Shown: piece after piece, positions 1-11,310 of the stretch
How the letters are laid out: each line of letters starts with the position of its first letter
How positions within the stretch are numbered: position 1 is the first letter of the stretch
Assembly: GCA_029582265.1 (NCBI GenBank)
Contig: CM055816.1
Location: 85,339,314 to 85,403,313 of the forward strand
Length of the DNA stretch: 64,000 nt
From: Zoroaster sp. YZ-2022
Lineage: Eukaryota > Echinodermata > Asteroidea > Forcipulatida > Zoroasteridae
Reading direction: 5' to 3'
Notes under the pieces: model-generated
The model's database searches: none
Seen by the model: the letters and a program-made list of their open reading frames with translations, nothing else
Told to the model about the DNA's origin: nothing
Position numbers and translations under genes: made by a program

Positions 1-330
1 GGGTACCCATAAATAAGTTTGGCTGCCCGGGTACCCATAAATAAGTTTGGCTGCCCGGGTACCCATAAATAAGTTTGGCTGCCCGGGTACCCATAAATAA
101 GTTTGCCTGCCCGGGTACCCATAAATAAGTTTGGCTGCCCGGGTACCCATAAATAAGTTTGGCTGCCCGGGTACCCATAAATAAGTTTGGCTGCCCGGGT
201 ACCCATAAATAAGTTTGGCTGCCCGGGTACCCATAAATAAGTTTGGCTGCCCGGGTACCCATAAATAAGTTTGCCTGCCCGGGTACCCATAAATAAGTTT
301 GGTTGCCCGGGTACCAATAAATAAGTTTGT
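1..330. repeat. 28-bp minisatellite, array 1 (cut by the window edge)
   Basis: About twelve near-identical 28-bp units run to about position 330. The constant core is ggtacccataaataagttt, followed by a short variable segment such as ggctgcccg. The unit contains SmaI- and KpnI-type palindromes. The last unit has a changed core (accaataaat). The array ends about 890 bp before the ATG of the first fibrinogen-domain gene. The same repeat lies at a similar distance from three other copies. Confidence 0.97.
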
Positions 331-1019
331 AAAAACATGTAAATACTCCTGAATGTATAAAATAACCAATATGAAGACAGGTTTCTCTTGTTTTATATTA
401 GAGTCACAATAAATGCAAGTCCTGGACACCACGCTGTGAGCACGCTTCAGTCCCTGGCTCACTGGGTTAGATTTGTCCAACCCTACTGTAAGACTGTGCA
501 TAATTGTAACTTCATATTCAAAGAAATGGTAATATGATGTTATTATATTGGGTATAATTTTCAGTCACTGAATTAATTTAAAACCGGTAATTCCATGCCC
601 AGTTAATCATGATGTTCTTCCTTTAAGCACGCCTGTCATGATTTCTCAGGATTTTTTTACAAATCTCCTTTTGCCTCATAACTTTCTTGAAAAAGAAATA
701 GCTACCATGGGAAGAAAGAAGTAGCATTTATTTTCCAGAAATCAGGAAAAATCATGGCTTGTATCTTTCCTGCAGGTCTGATTGATGGGATAGTGGTTTA
801 CTGTGATATGGAGACCAATTGAGGAGGCTGGCTTGTATCTTTCCTGCTGGTCTGATTGATGGGATAGTGGTTTACTGTGATATGGAGACCAATTGAGGAG
901 GCTGGATTGTATTTCAGAGACGGAAGATGGCTTGATCATAACGGTATTAAAGAAACAAATAACCATATTGACAATAAATTTAACAACTGACGAGCAGCTG
1001 TAAGCATAACACTAATGAG
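331..1019 (+). other. Minisatellite-type 5' flank of FReD copy 1
   Basis: Non-coding sequence shared with 11804-12419, 18135-18834 and 43705-44293 but not with the flanks of copies 2 and 6. It contains the eroded FReD relic described separately. The stretch at about 418-485 resembles part of the distal module, for example around 10205-10265, so the flank itself seems to be built from older duplicated pieces. No other gene is seen. Confidence 0.8.
757..929 (+). pseudogene. FReD relic with internal 74-bp tandem duplication
   Basis: The + strand reads as a decayed piece of the fibrinogen domain: IFPAGLIDGIVVYCDMETN, then a stop, then [10 protein letters not shown]. This corresponds to residues of about 139-168 of the intact protein. 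The block from about 757 is repeated at about 831, a period of 74 bp. It lies about 290 bp upstream of copy 1. Copy 4 has the same doubled form and copies 3 and 7 have single copies, so the relic predates the array duplications. It is too short and too interrupted to be functional. Confidence 0.85.
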
Positions 1020-1217
1020 AAAATCCTCATTCATCGACTGTACATGGAAAGGTGTACATCAGACGACTTAAGTCTCTATACAAAGATGTGCATGTTATTG
1101 TGTTTGCATGAATTTCAACTGTAGACTGAACTGAACAGATTAACAGACACTGCTATTACATCAAAGCCAACTTTGATATACTTGAAGAAAGACTAACTCA
1201 TTTTAGATATCTCAATT
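1020..1217 (+). promoter_or_regulatory. Conserved 198-bp upstream module of FReD copy 1
   Basis: The segment from aaaatcctcattcatcg to the ATG is 198 bp long in all six full-length copies, with only scattered substitutions. It is the only upstream sequence common to both flank types. A weak TATA-like tctatacaaag lies at about 1076. The start ATG has A at -3 and G at +4. A 26-codon upstream ORF runs from 1044 to 1124. Promoter and leader function is inferred from conservation and position; the transcription start is unknown. Confidence 0.55.
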
Positions 1218-2216
1218 ATGGCAGCTCGCTACATGATGATTTCAGTTCTCATAGCAGCCGTGTTTCTGACTGTCATGGTTGGAAATTGTCACGGTGAGTT
1301 TTCACGATCATTCACTCCATATTTCTACTTGGCCAACAACCGAGCTTTACTGAATCATGCATTTCAGTGGAAGACTGTATCTTCTCCTGTGATCTGTGGA
1401 CGAGACTGCTCTATGAATCCACACTGTGCATCATTCAACTATCACATAAGTAACCATGTTTGTGAGTTGAAAAATGCCAACAGAGCTCACTACCCTGCTG
1501 ACTTTGTTGAGCTACAAGGAAGTACCTACTATGATGATAACTTGGACACTCCTTCATTTTCAGTACCTGATCGTTACAACAGTTGTCAGGTATTGTTTCA
1601 AGCTGGTCACCATGACAATGGCATCTACACTATCTTTCCTGTTGGTCTGTCTGATGGGATAAAATGTTACTGTGACATGGAGATGGACGGAGGAGGATGG
1701 ATCGTGTTCCAGAGGAGACAAGATGGTTCAGTTGATTTTTATCGTAACTGGACTGAATACCAGTCAGGGTTTGGCGATCCTTCTGGTGAATTTTGGATAG
1801 GGAATGACATCCTACGTACACTAACTGGGTCAGGACAATGGCAACTGAGAGTAGATATGGAAGATTGGGAAAACCAAACAGCTTGGTCTGCTTATGGTCA
1901 GTTTTCTGTTTCAGATGACAAGTACTATCTCCTTGTTGGTTCATATGATGCTGAGAGTACAGCAGGTAATTCAATGGCACATCACAATAGACGTCCATTC
2001 ACTACAAAGGATCAGGACAATGATGCAATATCAGCAAATTGTGCAGTGAGAAATAAAGGTGCCTGGTGGTTTAGTTACTGTTTTCTTGCACATCTGAATG
2101 GTGAATACTACCATCATGGAGATGTGCAGCCTGGAAAGGGAATACAGTGGACACACTGGAAAGGAGACTATTACTCCCTGAAGAAATGCAGCATGAAAAT
2201 AAGAGAAGTCTTGTAA
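1218..2216 (+). CDS. FReD copy 1: secreted PAN/apple-like plus fibrinogen-domain protein, intact
   Basis: This intronless reading frame encodes 332 aa. Residues 1-26 form a hydrophobic signal peptide. Residues 28-108 form a PAN/apple-like module with cysteines at 60, 64, 70 and 82. Residues about 118-332 form a fibrinogen-related domain with YCDMEMDGGGW at 151-161, a DQDND calcium-site motif at 265-269 and a cysteine pair at 275 and 288 around GAWWF. Candidate N-glycosylation sites are NWT at 177 and NQT at 219. The start was chosen because every copy shares this ATG and the fixed 198-bp leader. Polyadenylation signals occur at 2327-2332 and 2391-2396. In ficolins, tachylectin-5 and FREPs, such domains bind acetylated or microbial glycans outside the cell. 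A lectin or recognition role is inferred. It is almost identical to copy 4, except that this copy is open. Confidence 0.93.
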   Translation: MAARYMMISVLIAAVFLTVMVGNCHGEFSRSFTPYFYLANNRALLNHAFQWKTVSSPVICGRDCSMNPHCASFNYHISNHVCELKNANRAHYPADFVELQGSTYYDDNLDTPSFSVPDRYNSCQVLFQAGHHDNGIYTIFPVGLSDGIKCYCDMEMDGGGWIVFQRRQDGSVDFYRNWTEYQSGFGDPSGEFWIGNDILRTLTGSGQWQLRVDMEDWENQTAWSAYGQFSVSDDKYYLLVGSYDAESTAGNSMAHHNRRPFTTKDQDNDAISANCAVRNKGAWWFSYCFLAHLNGEYYHHGDVQPGKGIQWTHWKGDYYSLKKCSMKIREVL

Positions 2217-4947
2217 ACCTACTTTCACATCACTTATTACACAATTGAATTCTACAATACAGGTCAGATGGTAGATCTTTTTTACAAAATATCAATTTTA
2301 AAAAAATCAGTAGGCCCTATGAATGAAATAAATGAATAACGATTTCCAAGAATGTGATGTGGTCAGCATTTTAGGTTTACAAAAGCCCTCAATAAATAAA
2401 TATATTCACTAAAGATGTGTGTTCTGTTTCATTTTAGAAAGGAAAACAAATAATTTTAAATTCACGAAATGTGAGAAGCTTGATTTAACAGTTTAGGAGC
2501 CCAAAATGAAATTAAGGCGGGATGAATCATTAATTATTTTTGGATATATTTACTGTAAAATATGATTCTCACAATTATTTTGTGTAATATGTTATTTTAA
2601 AGCATTTGTTTTCCACACGCTTAAATTTTACAAAGCAAGCACGGTACATGTATTATTCAAATCACCATTTTGTTTAATAATTGATTAAACTGTCAAAACA
2701 AATGTAAAGTTTGACGCAAGAAGTCAGAATCCTTTTTGAGGTATGGTGGACCCAATACGAGTGCACTGTTTTTTTTTTGTATTTACATAAGATTTACCAA
2801 CTATGAAACACGCCATCCAATTGTGTCCACTCTACCTCAAGATGGCTTATTGATATTGTCACTTGGTTGTGATTTTAAAATGTTATTTTTTTATGGAAAT
2901 TTACCTTTTTGGATTTAAAATATGTACCACTTGGTATAGTTACTGATGGAGTAGATGTACAATTGTGTGATGTGCATGTGTGCAAGCCATTTGTTCTTAT
3001 TAATTAAAACAAATTCTTGATCAAGAAAGTCGCATTAAGATTGATGTTTTGATCAAATTATCAAAACAAGTGTTAAGTTTGATGCAAGAAGTCATTGATA
3101 TTGGCACTTGGTTAGGATCCCCCCACCCAAAAAAAATAAATAGCTGTGTTGTTTTTATGAAAATTTACCTTTTAAGATAAAACATATGTCAGATTTGTTA
3201 CAGTTGGTTGTGTATTACATGTAGATACATGTAGCATGCAATATATGAATGACATCTATACATGTAATGTTTGAATATAGTGAAGTCAGATGGATTACAA
3301 TCCAATTGTGTCAATGTGTGCATTTCAATTTTCATTTTATCAAAATTGTAATCCGTTATTGTGGATGAATGTGGAATTAAGATTGATGTTTTGATAATAT
3401 TATCTGAACAAATGTGAAGTTTACGCAAGAAGTCATTGATTTTGACACTCGATTGATTTAATATTTTTCATTAAAATTTTAAAATATTTAAAATCTTTTA
3501 CTGTTTGTGGAAATAGATAGCATGAAAAAATTCAAAATTCTCATTACTTGTACTTTCAGGCATTTGAAACCCTATACACGATTGGTATTAATGGAAAAAC
3601 CATAAATGATGATGACATGACTTACATGATACTTACCTGGTGTAAAGTTGATGAAGATATCAAATAATTATTGTCATCCAGAGATGAAAATAAACACAAT
3701 ATATCTGAATGCAATTTTCCTTTTTTTCTTGTTGACACAATGACACAATGAAATTAGCTGAAACATTCACAAGTTGGTTTTTAGTCCAAACAATCAGTCT
3801 CTAGTTTCTGGTTTCTGTACACAGAGCCTCAGAGCTGTGTGTCGGCATTTTTAACTTATTTTTTGTTTCTTTGAAATGATGTCCAATTGCAGCCAAAATT
3901 GCTGGATCGATTGAAATTCTGCCGTGATGTGTTTTAAACCACATTTTCACATAGTGGTATGAATGTTTGCCTGATTTGTGAGGCCTCTCTTAGCCACCAT
4001 ACTTTGTATTTGGGAAATTTGGTCTGGTTCCAATAACCGCATATACATGTATCACGTATTTCACTGGTTGGCAAGAAAAGATTACCAAAAAAGAATAAAT
4101 AAAAATAAAAAACACATCACCGTACCGATTTTGAAGCTGATCTATGACCAGTAAACAGATACTTTTTTTGCATGGATGCATTTACAGACATTTTACCCAA
4201 GTGTTCACTGGCTTGAATGAACATTGCAAAATGATATTTTCAGTATAAATTCTCTCTCAAGTTTATACTGTGTAAACAATCAGCAATACCATGTATTTTG
4301 ATTTCATTCATGAGTTTATTCTCATCAATAAAACAGAATTAACCATCATTGTAATTATTATCAAATTGACTTCAGATTACTTTCTGTGCTTGGCTAACAA
4401 ATTTATTCCAGCAAATTAATTTTAGAGGAAAATGGAACAAAACACATTTGAGTTTTCAATGTCTATTTAAGTTACAAATTTATTTGTTTTATTCAACATG
4501 TTTCTGTCAAGATTTTTGAAAATTTCGAAATTGTGAGTTTTGATTTGAGAATTAAATTGCAAACATATATTTTTGTAATTTTCCAGAATTTACTATGTAA
4601 TTACCGTCATCAAATATATTTTTTTCTCACTTAGAAGTGAAATTTCTTAGAAATCAGCACTTTAATTATTGATCAGCCAAATTTGTGGGGAATAAATGTA
4701 ACCACAGCACAGAACATATCTTTCAGGTATGATATCTTTTAGATCATGCTCATAGATATTTTGTCAACTCTGTAATAAAGTAATACTGTAAGTATTTGAA
4801 TGTGAAACAAATGATGTCTCCAATTTGACTTTCATAATGTTTGTGTCCACTTATCAGTGTAGAGGTCACTCAGACTCAGACTTGACCTTTGGGACTTGGG
4901 ACTCTAGCTCTCACTCTAACTGAATGACTCAGACAGACTCAACATTG
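2217..4947 (+). other. Class I 3' flank of FReD copy 1 (UTR and spacer)
   Basis: AT-rich non-coding DNA. The first 180 bp are the probable 3' UTR. The block is shared with copies 2 and 4. A motif of about 60 bp (gatgttttgat followed by caagaagtca) recurs at about 2690, 3037 and 3375, roughly 340 bp apart. The part at about 3870-4080 is an interspersed repeat also found at about 8500, 21700 and 49300, and inverted at 55941. No gene is seen. Confidence 0.75.
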
Positions 4948-5088
4948 AGTGATGGCTCTGAGAAGAGCCGGTTGGTTTGTTTTCAACATTTTGTCTAGTC
5001 TAGCCATCATCAGTCTCCTGTCGACGGCTAGAGTAGACTAGTTGAAACGTTGAGAACAAACCAACTGACTCTTCTCAGAGCCATCACT
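4948..5088. repeat. Long palindrome upstream of FReD copy 2
   Basis: The two arms, agtgatggctctgagaag at the left and its complement ending in atcact at the right, pair over about 60-65 bp around a short centre. Compared with the copy at 36726-36935, the outer left arm is missing here but the outer right arm is kept to about 5120. It behaves like a foldback or MITE-type element and could form a hairpin. Confidence 0.88.
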
Positions 5089-5609
5089 TCTTCCAAGAAG
5101 AGATTAATACATGGTGTACCTGAAAGAATTTAACAATATCTATCTCCACCATGCAAAGCCTCAAATCCTACATCATATAGATTTTATGGAATTTATTGAT
5201 TTTATTTTATTTACTAAGGAAGTTATAAAAAGTAAAAATGAATTGAAACAAAATATGTATAAAGCGGCAATTATCCCCACTTATGACACAGTGTTTAACA
5301 AATGTTAATTACTATGAGCTACAACAAATATAAATTTACATGTGTATGTAACACAAAGGATTGGTCTTTTAAAAAATAATAAATTTATCAAAGTGCATCC
5401 TATGGGAGAGACAGTGTGTATTGAGATTGGATTATCAGGTGATTTTTCTAAAAATCCATTAGTATCAAATTAACTACATGTATATGATATTAATGACTTG
5501 TGGAATTAGGTTATTTTTTGGCTATTGTGATGTTCCATGACAATCATTCATCAAATTGTTTGATATAAACATTGGATTCAATCAGTATTAAGTATAACAC
5601 TCTGTAGAC
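5089..5609 (+). other. Palindrome-type 5' flank of FReD copy 2
   Basis: Non-coding flank shared with 36936-37452 (copy 6) and different from the minisatellite-type flanks. Homology between the two flank types starts only at the 198-bp module. The open frame at 5111-5308 is not kept in copy 6 and is not called a gene. Confidence 0.75.
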
Positions 5610-5807
5610 AAAATCCTCATTCATCGACTGTACATGGAAAGGTGTACATCAGACGACTTAAGTCTCTATACAAAGAAGTGCATGTTATTGTGTTTGCATG
5701 AATTTCAACTGTAGACTGAACTGAACAGATTAACAGACACTGCTATTACATCAAAGCCAACTTTGATATACTTGAAGAAAGACTAACTCATTTTGGATAT
5801 CTCAATT
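5610..5807 (+). promoter_or_regulatory. Conserved 198-bp upstream module of FReD copy 2
   Basis: Same length and nearly the same sequence as before copy 1, although the DNA just upstream is unrelated. This places the left boundary of the shared module at 5610. Promoter and leader function is inferred. Confidence 0.55.
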
Positions 5808-6821
5808 ATGGCAGCTAGCTACATGATGATTTCAGTTATCATAGCAGCCGTGTTTCTGACTGTCATGGTTGGAAAATGTCACGGTGAATTTTCACGATCA
5901 TTCACTCCATATTTCTACTTGGCCAACAACCGAGCCTTACTGAATCATGCATTTCAGTGGAAGACTGTATCTTCTCCTGTGATCTGTGGGCGAGACTGTT
6001 CTATGAATCCACAGTGTGCATCATTCAACTATCACACAAGTAACCATGTTTGTGCATTGAATAATGCCAACAGAGCTCACTCTCCTGCTGACTTTGTTGA
6101 GCTACAAGGAAGTACCTACTATGATGATAACTTGGACACTCCTTCATTTTCAGTACCTGACACTGTACGTTACAACAGTTGTCTGATGTTGTTCCAAGCT
6201 GGTCACCATGACAATGGCATCTACACTATCTTTCCTACTAGTCTACCCATTGGGATAAAAGTTTATTGTGATATGCTGACCAATGGAGGAGGCTGGATCG
6301 TGTTTCAGAGGAGACAAGATGGCTCCGTTGACTTCTATCGTAACTGGACTGAATACCAATCAGGGTTTGGCAATCCATCTGGTGAATTTTGGATAGGGAA
6401 TGACATCCTACGTACACTAACTGGGTCAGGACAATGGCAACTGAGAGTAGATATGGAAGATTGGGAAAACCAAACAGCTTGGTCTGCTTATGGTCAGTTT
6501 AATGTTTCAGATGACAACTACACTCTCCATGTTGGTTCATTCGATGCTGAGAGTACAGCAGGTGATTCAATGGCATATCACAATGGACATCCATTCACAA
6601 CAAAGGATCAGGACAATGATGCAAATGGTCAATCTACCAATTGCGCTGTGAAATATGAAGGTGCCTGGTGGTTCAATGCCTGTTTTAATGCCCATCTGAA
6701 TGGTAAATACTACCATCAGGGAGATGCATCACGTGACCATGGAATCATTTGGGACAATTACTGGAAAAGACACTATTACTCCCCGAAGAAATGCAGCATG
6801 AAAATAAGAGAAGTCTTGTAA
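5808..6821 (+). CDS. FReD copy 2: secreted PAN/apple-like plus fibrinogen-domain protein, intact
   Basis: The intact single-exon frame encodes 337 aa. The frame is open for five codons further upstream, but only from a TTG; the homologous ATG at 5808, in an A(-3)/G(+4) context, is the start. It has a signal peptide ending near CHG, the four-cysteine PAN-like module, and a fibrinogen domain with [12 protein letters not shown] and DQDNDAN. The C-terminal segment is the most divergent of the family: QSTNCAVKYEGAWW, NACFNAHLNG, then HQGDASRDHGIIW and YYSPKKC. These changes fall around the expected ligand pocket, so ligand specificity may differ (inference). A polyadenylation signal is at 7000-7005. 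The middle block resembles copy 6 and the 3' flank resembles copies 1 and 4. Confidence 0.93.
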   Translation: MAASYMMISVIIAAVFLTVMVGKCHGEFSRSFTPYFYLANNRALLNHAFQWKTVSSPVICGRDCSMNPQCASFNYHTSNHVCALNNANRAHSPADFVELQGSTYYDDNLDTPSFSVPDTVRYNSCLMLFQAGHHDNGIYTIFPTSLPIGIKVYCDMLTNGGGWIVFQRRQDGSVDFYRNWTEYQSGFGNPSGEFWIGNDILRTLTGSGQWQLRVDMEDWENQTAWSAYGQFNVSDDNYTLHVGSFDAESTAGDSMAYHNGHPFTTKDQDNDANGQSTNCAVKYEGAWWFNACFNAHLNGKYYHQGDASRDHGIIWDNYWKRHYYSPKKCSMKIREVL

Positions 6822-9349
6822 ACCTACTTTCACATCACTTATTACACAATTGTATGGACTCTACAATACAGGTCAGATGGTAGATCTTTTTTACAAAATA
6901 TCAATTTTAAAAAAATCAGTAGGCCCTATAAATGAAATAAATGAATAACGATTTCCAAGAATGTGATGTGGTCAGCATTTTAGGTTTATAAAAGCCCTCA
7001 ATAAATAAATATATTCACTAAAGATGTGTGTTCTGTTTCATTTTAGAAAGGAAAACAAATATTTTTAAAGTCACAAAATGTGAGAAGCTTGATTTAACAG
7101 TAATTAAGATCCCAAAATGAATTCAAGGCGGGACGAATCATTAATTATTTTTGGATATATTTACTGTAAAATATAGTTCTCACAATTATTTTGTGTAATA
7201 CGTTATTTTAAAGCGTTTGTTTTCCACACTTAAATTTTACAAAGCAAGCACGGTACATGTATTATTCAAATCACCATTTTTTTTTTATGAATGTGGAATA
7301 AGATTGATGTTTTGATTAAATTGTCAAAACAAATGTAAAGTTTTACGCAAGAAGTCAGAATCCTTTGAGGTATGGTGAACACAAAATGATGGCACTGTTA
7401 AGAATGGGTGAAGTCTTTATTTGTATTTACATAAGATTTACCAACTGTGAAACACGCCATCCAATTGTGTCCAAAATACCTCAAGATGGCTTATTGATAT
7501 TGTCACTTGCTTGCGATTTAAAAAAAAAAGTATTTTTTACGGAAATGTACCTTTTTGGATTTAAAATATGTACCACTTGGTATAGTTACTGATGGAGTAG
7601 ATGTACAATTGTGTGATGTGCATGTGTGCAAGCCATTTGTTCTTATTAATTAAAACAAATTCTTGATCAAGAAAGTCGCATTAAGATTGATGTTTTGATC
7701 AAATTATCAAAACATGTGTTAAGTTTTATGCAAGAAGTCATTGATATTGGCACTTGGTTGGGATTCCAACAAGAAATAGCTGTGTTGTTTTTATGAAAAT
7801 TTACCTTTTAAGATAAAACATATGTAAGATTTGTTACAGTTGGTTGTGTATTACATGTAGATACATGTAGCATGCAATATATGAATGACATCTATACATG
7901 TAATGTTTGAATATAGTGAAGTCAGATGGATTACAATCCAATTGTGTCAATGTGTGCATTTCAATTTTCATTTTATCAAAATTGTAATCCGTTATTGTGG
8001 ATGAATGTGGAATTAAGATTGATGTTTTGATAATATTATCTGAACAAATGTTTACGCAAGAAGTCATTATTTTGACACTAGATTAATTTAATATTTTTCA
8101 TTAAAATTTTAAAATACTTAAAATCTTTTACTGTTTGTGGAAATAGATAGCATGAACAAATTCAAAATTCACATTACTTGTACTTTCAGGCATTTGAAAC
8201 CCTATACACGATTGGTATTAATGACAAAAACCATAAATGATGATATGACTTACATGAAACTTACTTGGTGTAAAGTTGATGAAGATATCAAATAATTATT
8301 GTCATCCAGAGATGAAAATAAATACAATATATCTGAATGCAATTTTCCTTTTTTTCTTGTTGACACAATGATACAATGAAATTAGCTGAAACATTCACAA
8401 GTTGGTTTTTAGTCCAAACAATCAATCTCTAGTTTCTGGTTTCTGTACACAGAGCCTCAGAGATGTGCCTCGGCATTTTTAACTTATTTTTTTGTTTCTT
8501 TGAAATGATGTCCAATTGCAGCCAAAATTGCTGGATCGATTGAAATTCTGCAGTGATGTGTTTTAAACCACATTTTCACATAGGGGTATGAACGTTTGCC
8601 TGATTTGTGAGGCCTCTATTAGCCACCATACTTTGTGTATGGGAAATTTGGTCTGGTTCCAATAACCGTGTATACATGTATCACGTATTTCATTGGTTGG
8701 CAAAAAAAGATTACCAAAAAAATAATTTAAAACACCGTACCGATTTTGAAGCTGATCTATGACCAGTAAACGGAAGCTTTTTATCGAATTGACTTCAGAT
8801 TACTTTCTGTGATTGTCTAACAAATTTATTCCAGCAAATTAATTGGAACAAAACACATATTTGAGTTTTCAATCTCTATTTATGTTACAAATTTATTTAT
8901 TTTATTCAACATATTTTTGTCAAGATTTTTGAACATTTCGAAATTGTGATTTTTGATTTGAGAATTAAATTGCAAACATATATTTTTGTAATTTTCCAGA
9001 ATTTACTATGTAATTAACAGTCATCAAATATTTTTTTTCTCACTTTGAAGTGAAATTTCTTAGAAAACAGCACTTTATTGATCAGACAAATTTGTGGGGA
9101 ATATATTTAGCCACAGCACAGAATAATTATATCTTTTAGGTATGATATCATTTTGATCATGTTCATAGATATTTTGTCAACTCTGTAATAAAGTAATACT
9201 ATAAGTATTTGAATGTGAAACAAATGATGTCTCTAATTTGACTTTCATAATGTTTGTGTCCACTTATCAGTCAGACTCAGACTTGACCTTTGGGACTTGG
9301 GACTCTAACTCTGACTCTAACTGAATGACTTAGACTTAAGGCTACAACA
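6822..9349 (+). other. Class I 3' flank of FReD copy 2
   Basis: Non-coding, AT-rich and colinear with the flank after copy 1. It lacks a few hundred bp relative to that flank near 8780, where the two are joined at a shorter spacing. It runs into the polypurine minisatellite. Short open frames here have no family support. Confidence 0.75.
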
Positions 9350-9828
9350 AAAGGCTGGGAAGAGGAGAAGGGCTGGGGTGAAGGGGAAGGGCTTGGGCAG
9401 AGGGGAATTGCTGGGGCAGAGGGAAATTGCTGGGGCAGAGTAATAGGGCTGGGGTAGGGGGAACGGCTGGGGGTTGGGAGGAGGCTGAAGGAAGGGAAGG
9501 GCTGGGGGTTGGGAGGGGGCTGGGTAGAAGGGCTGGGGAAGAAGTGGGAAGGGGTTGGGAGTGGAAGAGGTGGGAAGAGGGAGGGGTGGGGAAGAGGGAG
9601 GGGTGGGGAAGAGGGAGGGGTGGGAAAGAGGGAGGGGTGGGAAAGAGGGAGGGGTGAGAAAGAGGGAGGGGTGGGAAAGAGGGAGAGATGGGGAAAAGGA
9701 ATGGGTGGGGAAGGGTGGGGAAGGGTACGGGAGAGGGAGGGGTACGGGAGAGGGAGGGGTACGGGAGAGGGAGGGGTACGGTAGAGGGAGGGGTACGGGA
9801 GAGGGAGGGGTACGGGAGGAAGGGAGAG
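9350..9828. repeat. Polypurine minisatellite, array 1
   Basis: The + strand is almost entirely G and A, with short sub-arrays built on gggaagagggaggggtg and then tacgggagagggagggg (17 bp). The strand asymmetry is extreme and runs of three or four G are regularly spaced, so triplex or G-quadruplex formation is plausible. Similar arrays follow FReD copies 3, 4, 6 and 7 and the gene-less unit near 50.3 kb. Confidence 0.95.
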
Positions 9829-11310
9829 ATATCTAAATATCTGTTCAGGGGCAGGAAGAGGGAAGTTATAATGATGGCAATTTCCAAAGATTTGATAAGT
9901 TTCTTTTGATGCTCAGTATATATGGTTTGAAATGTCTCAAAATTTTGTAATAAATGTTTTTTACTTTTTAATTCAAATAAACGTTTCAAACCAAAATTAT
10001 TGTTTTATTTTCTTTTTTCTTTTTTTATATTTTTGCTCAAGTTAAGGTGGCTTGGTTCTGGGGGATGGTTAGGAAAGGCCAACGTTCAGGGGCGATCATT
10101 GCAATTTGGAATCCTCCTTCAAAATTTACACCACCAGCAGCCGTTCAATAATTCTCCACACAAAAGGGAGCTCAATGAAACATTTTCCTGGGCCCTGGGA
10201 CAGCAAGCCCTGGATGCCTTGCTGTGAGCTCACTTTGCTCACTGGCTCAGCTTTGCCCCACCCTACTTTCAATATCACTCCGCCGCCGTTGAACTGAATA
10301 GTATTTATTTGGCCCCCGACCAATCTTCTCAGCTACATTTATTTAGCCTTACACAATATACAGCATACTGTATACATCTACATGAGATACAGTTTCATTA
10401 TTGTAGACATAACAGGTTTCACATCACCAGCAGACCAGAGCATAAATAATTCATTGTTAATTCCAGTAAATGAGCTTCCTGGAACTCTAGCTACATGTAG
10501 CTAGACTATGCCAGTAATGAAACAATCTATTAAACTGTGGACATAAATCATATGATACAATCCAAATGGAAGAGAGCTAATTACCAAAGCCAACCAATAC
10601 GTCAATCGATAAACAGAAGACCTTACAATAAACGAGATATCAAGATTGAATTCAAACAGTATCCATCATATGATACAAACAAAACACTATACATGTATGG
10701 TAAGTCTTGTTGCTACATGTATGTACAAAAAAACATAATTTGTTGCTAAGGGAATTCATCCATTCAATCTGTTAAACTTGCTCTTGTGCAATACAAATTG
10801 GTTGAGTGTGATGTGCACAAATGTTCCAATGCACAAAATACCATGCCATTCACCCGTGTGATAACTGAACACACTCAATTTGTATTGTAAATTATACACT
10901 GTATGGGTATCTACAACAGTCCAAAGACAATTCAGATAACATTTAAATTGGTGACATGGATAATGAATAAGAATAGTGGTCTAGTACCAAGATTCCTTAA
11001 TAATCAGTCTGAATTATCATTGGATATATGTACACTAGGTGATCAGCCTGTTGAACTTCTAAAGAGAATTTCGACAAATACTGAAGCTAAATTGATTTGA
11101 TAATTTAATAGTCTGTCCTATTTAGATCTAGACTCTTCATAACGTTACCAGGTTTAAGATCAATCTTCACATAGAATGCTAAAAGTCAGAATTCACTTTA
11201 ATGTTAAAATCAAACCAACCTGTGAAAGTTGGTCTAAACATGTATGTTTCAGAGTAAGGTTGTGCATTTTCAGTTATTTCAGGAACCGGATACCCGAAAA
11301 TGAAAATCTT
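9829..11310 (+). other. Distal module after copy 2
   Basis: Non-coding sequence repeated after each polypurine array: at 15809, 23109, 40917, 47769 and 50771, and in diverged form at 30050 and 34440. It contains a long T-rich tract at about 9999-10036, then a GC-richer segment up to about 10280. A 75-codon open frame at 10000-10227 is kept in several copies but broken in others. I see no gene. Confidence 0.75.

Noticed and set aside
1630..1998. Minus-strand open frames opposite the FReD genes
   Set aside because: They mirror the coding frames on the other strand, recur with each copy only because the genes are conserved, and contain no recognisable domain.
5793..5807. Upstream starts for FReD copies 2 and 7 (MDISI extension)
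   Set aside because: The extension would start with TTG. The homologous ATG is shared by all copies and is followed directly by the signal peptide.
10000..10227. 75-codon open frame kept in several distal modules (10000, 16187, 23281, 41291)
   Set aside because: It begins inside a T-rich tract, is disrupted in the modules after copy 7 and at 50.9 kb, and resembles no protein. Conservation is explained by recent duplication.
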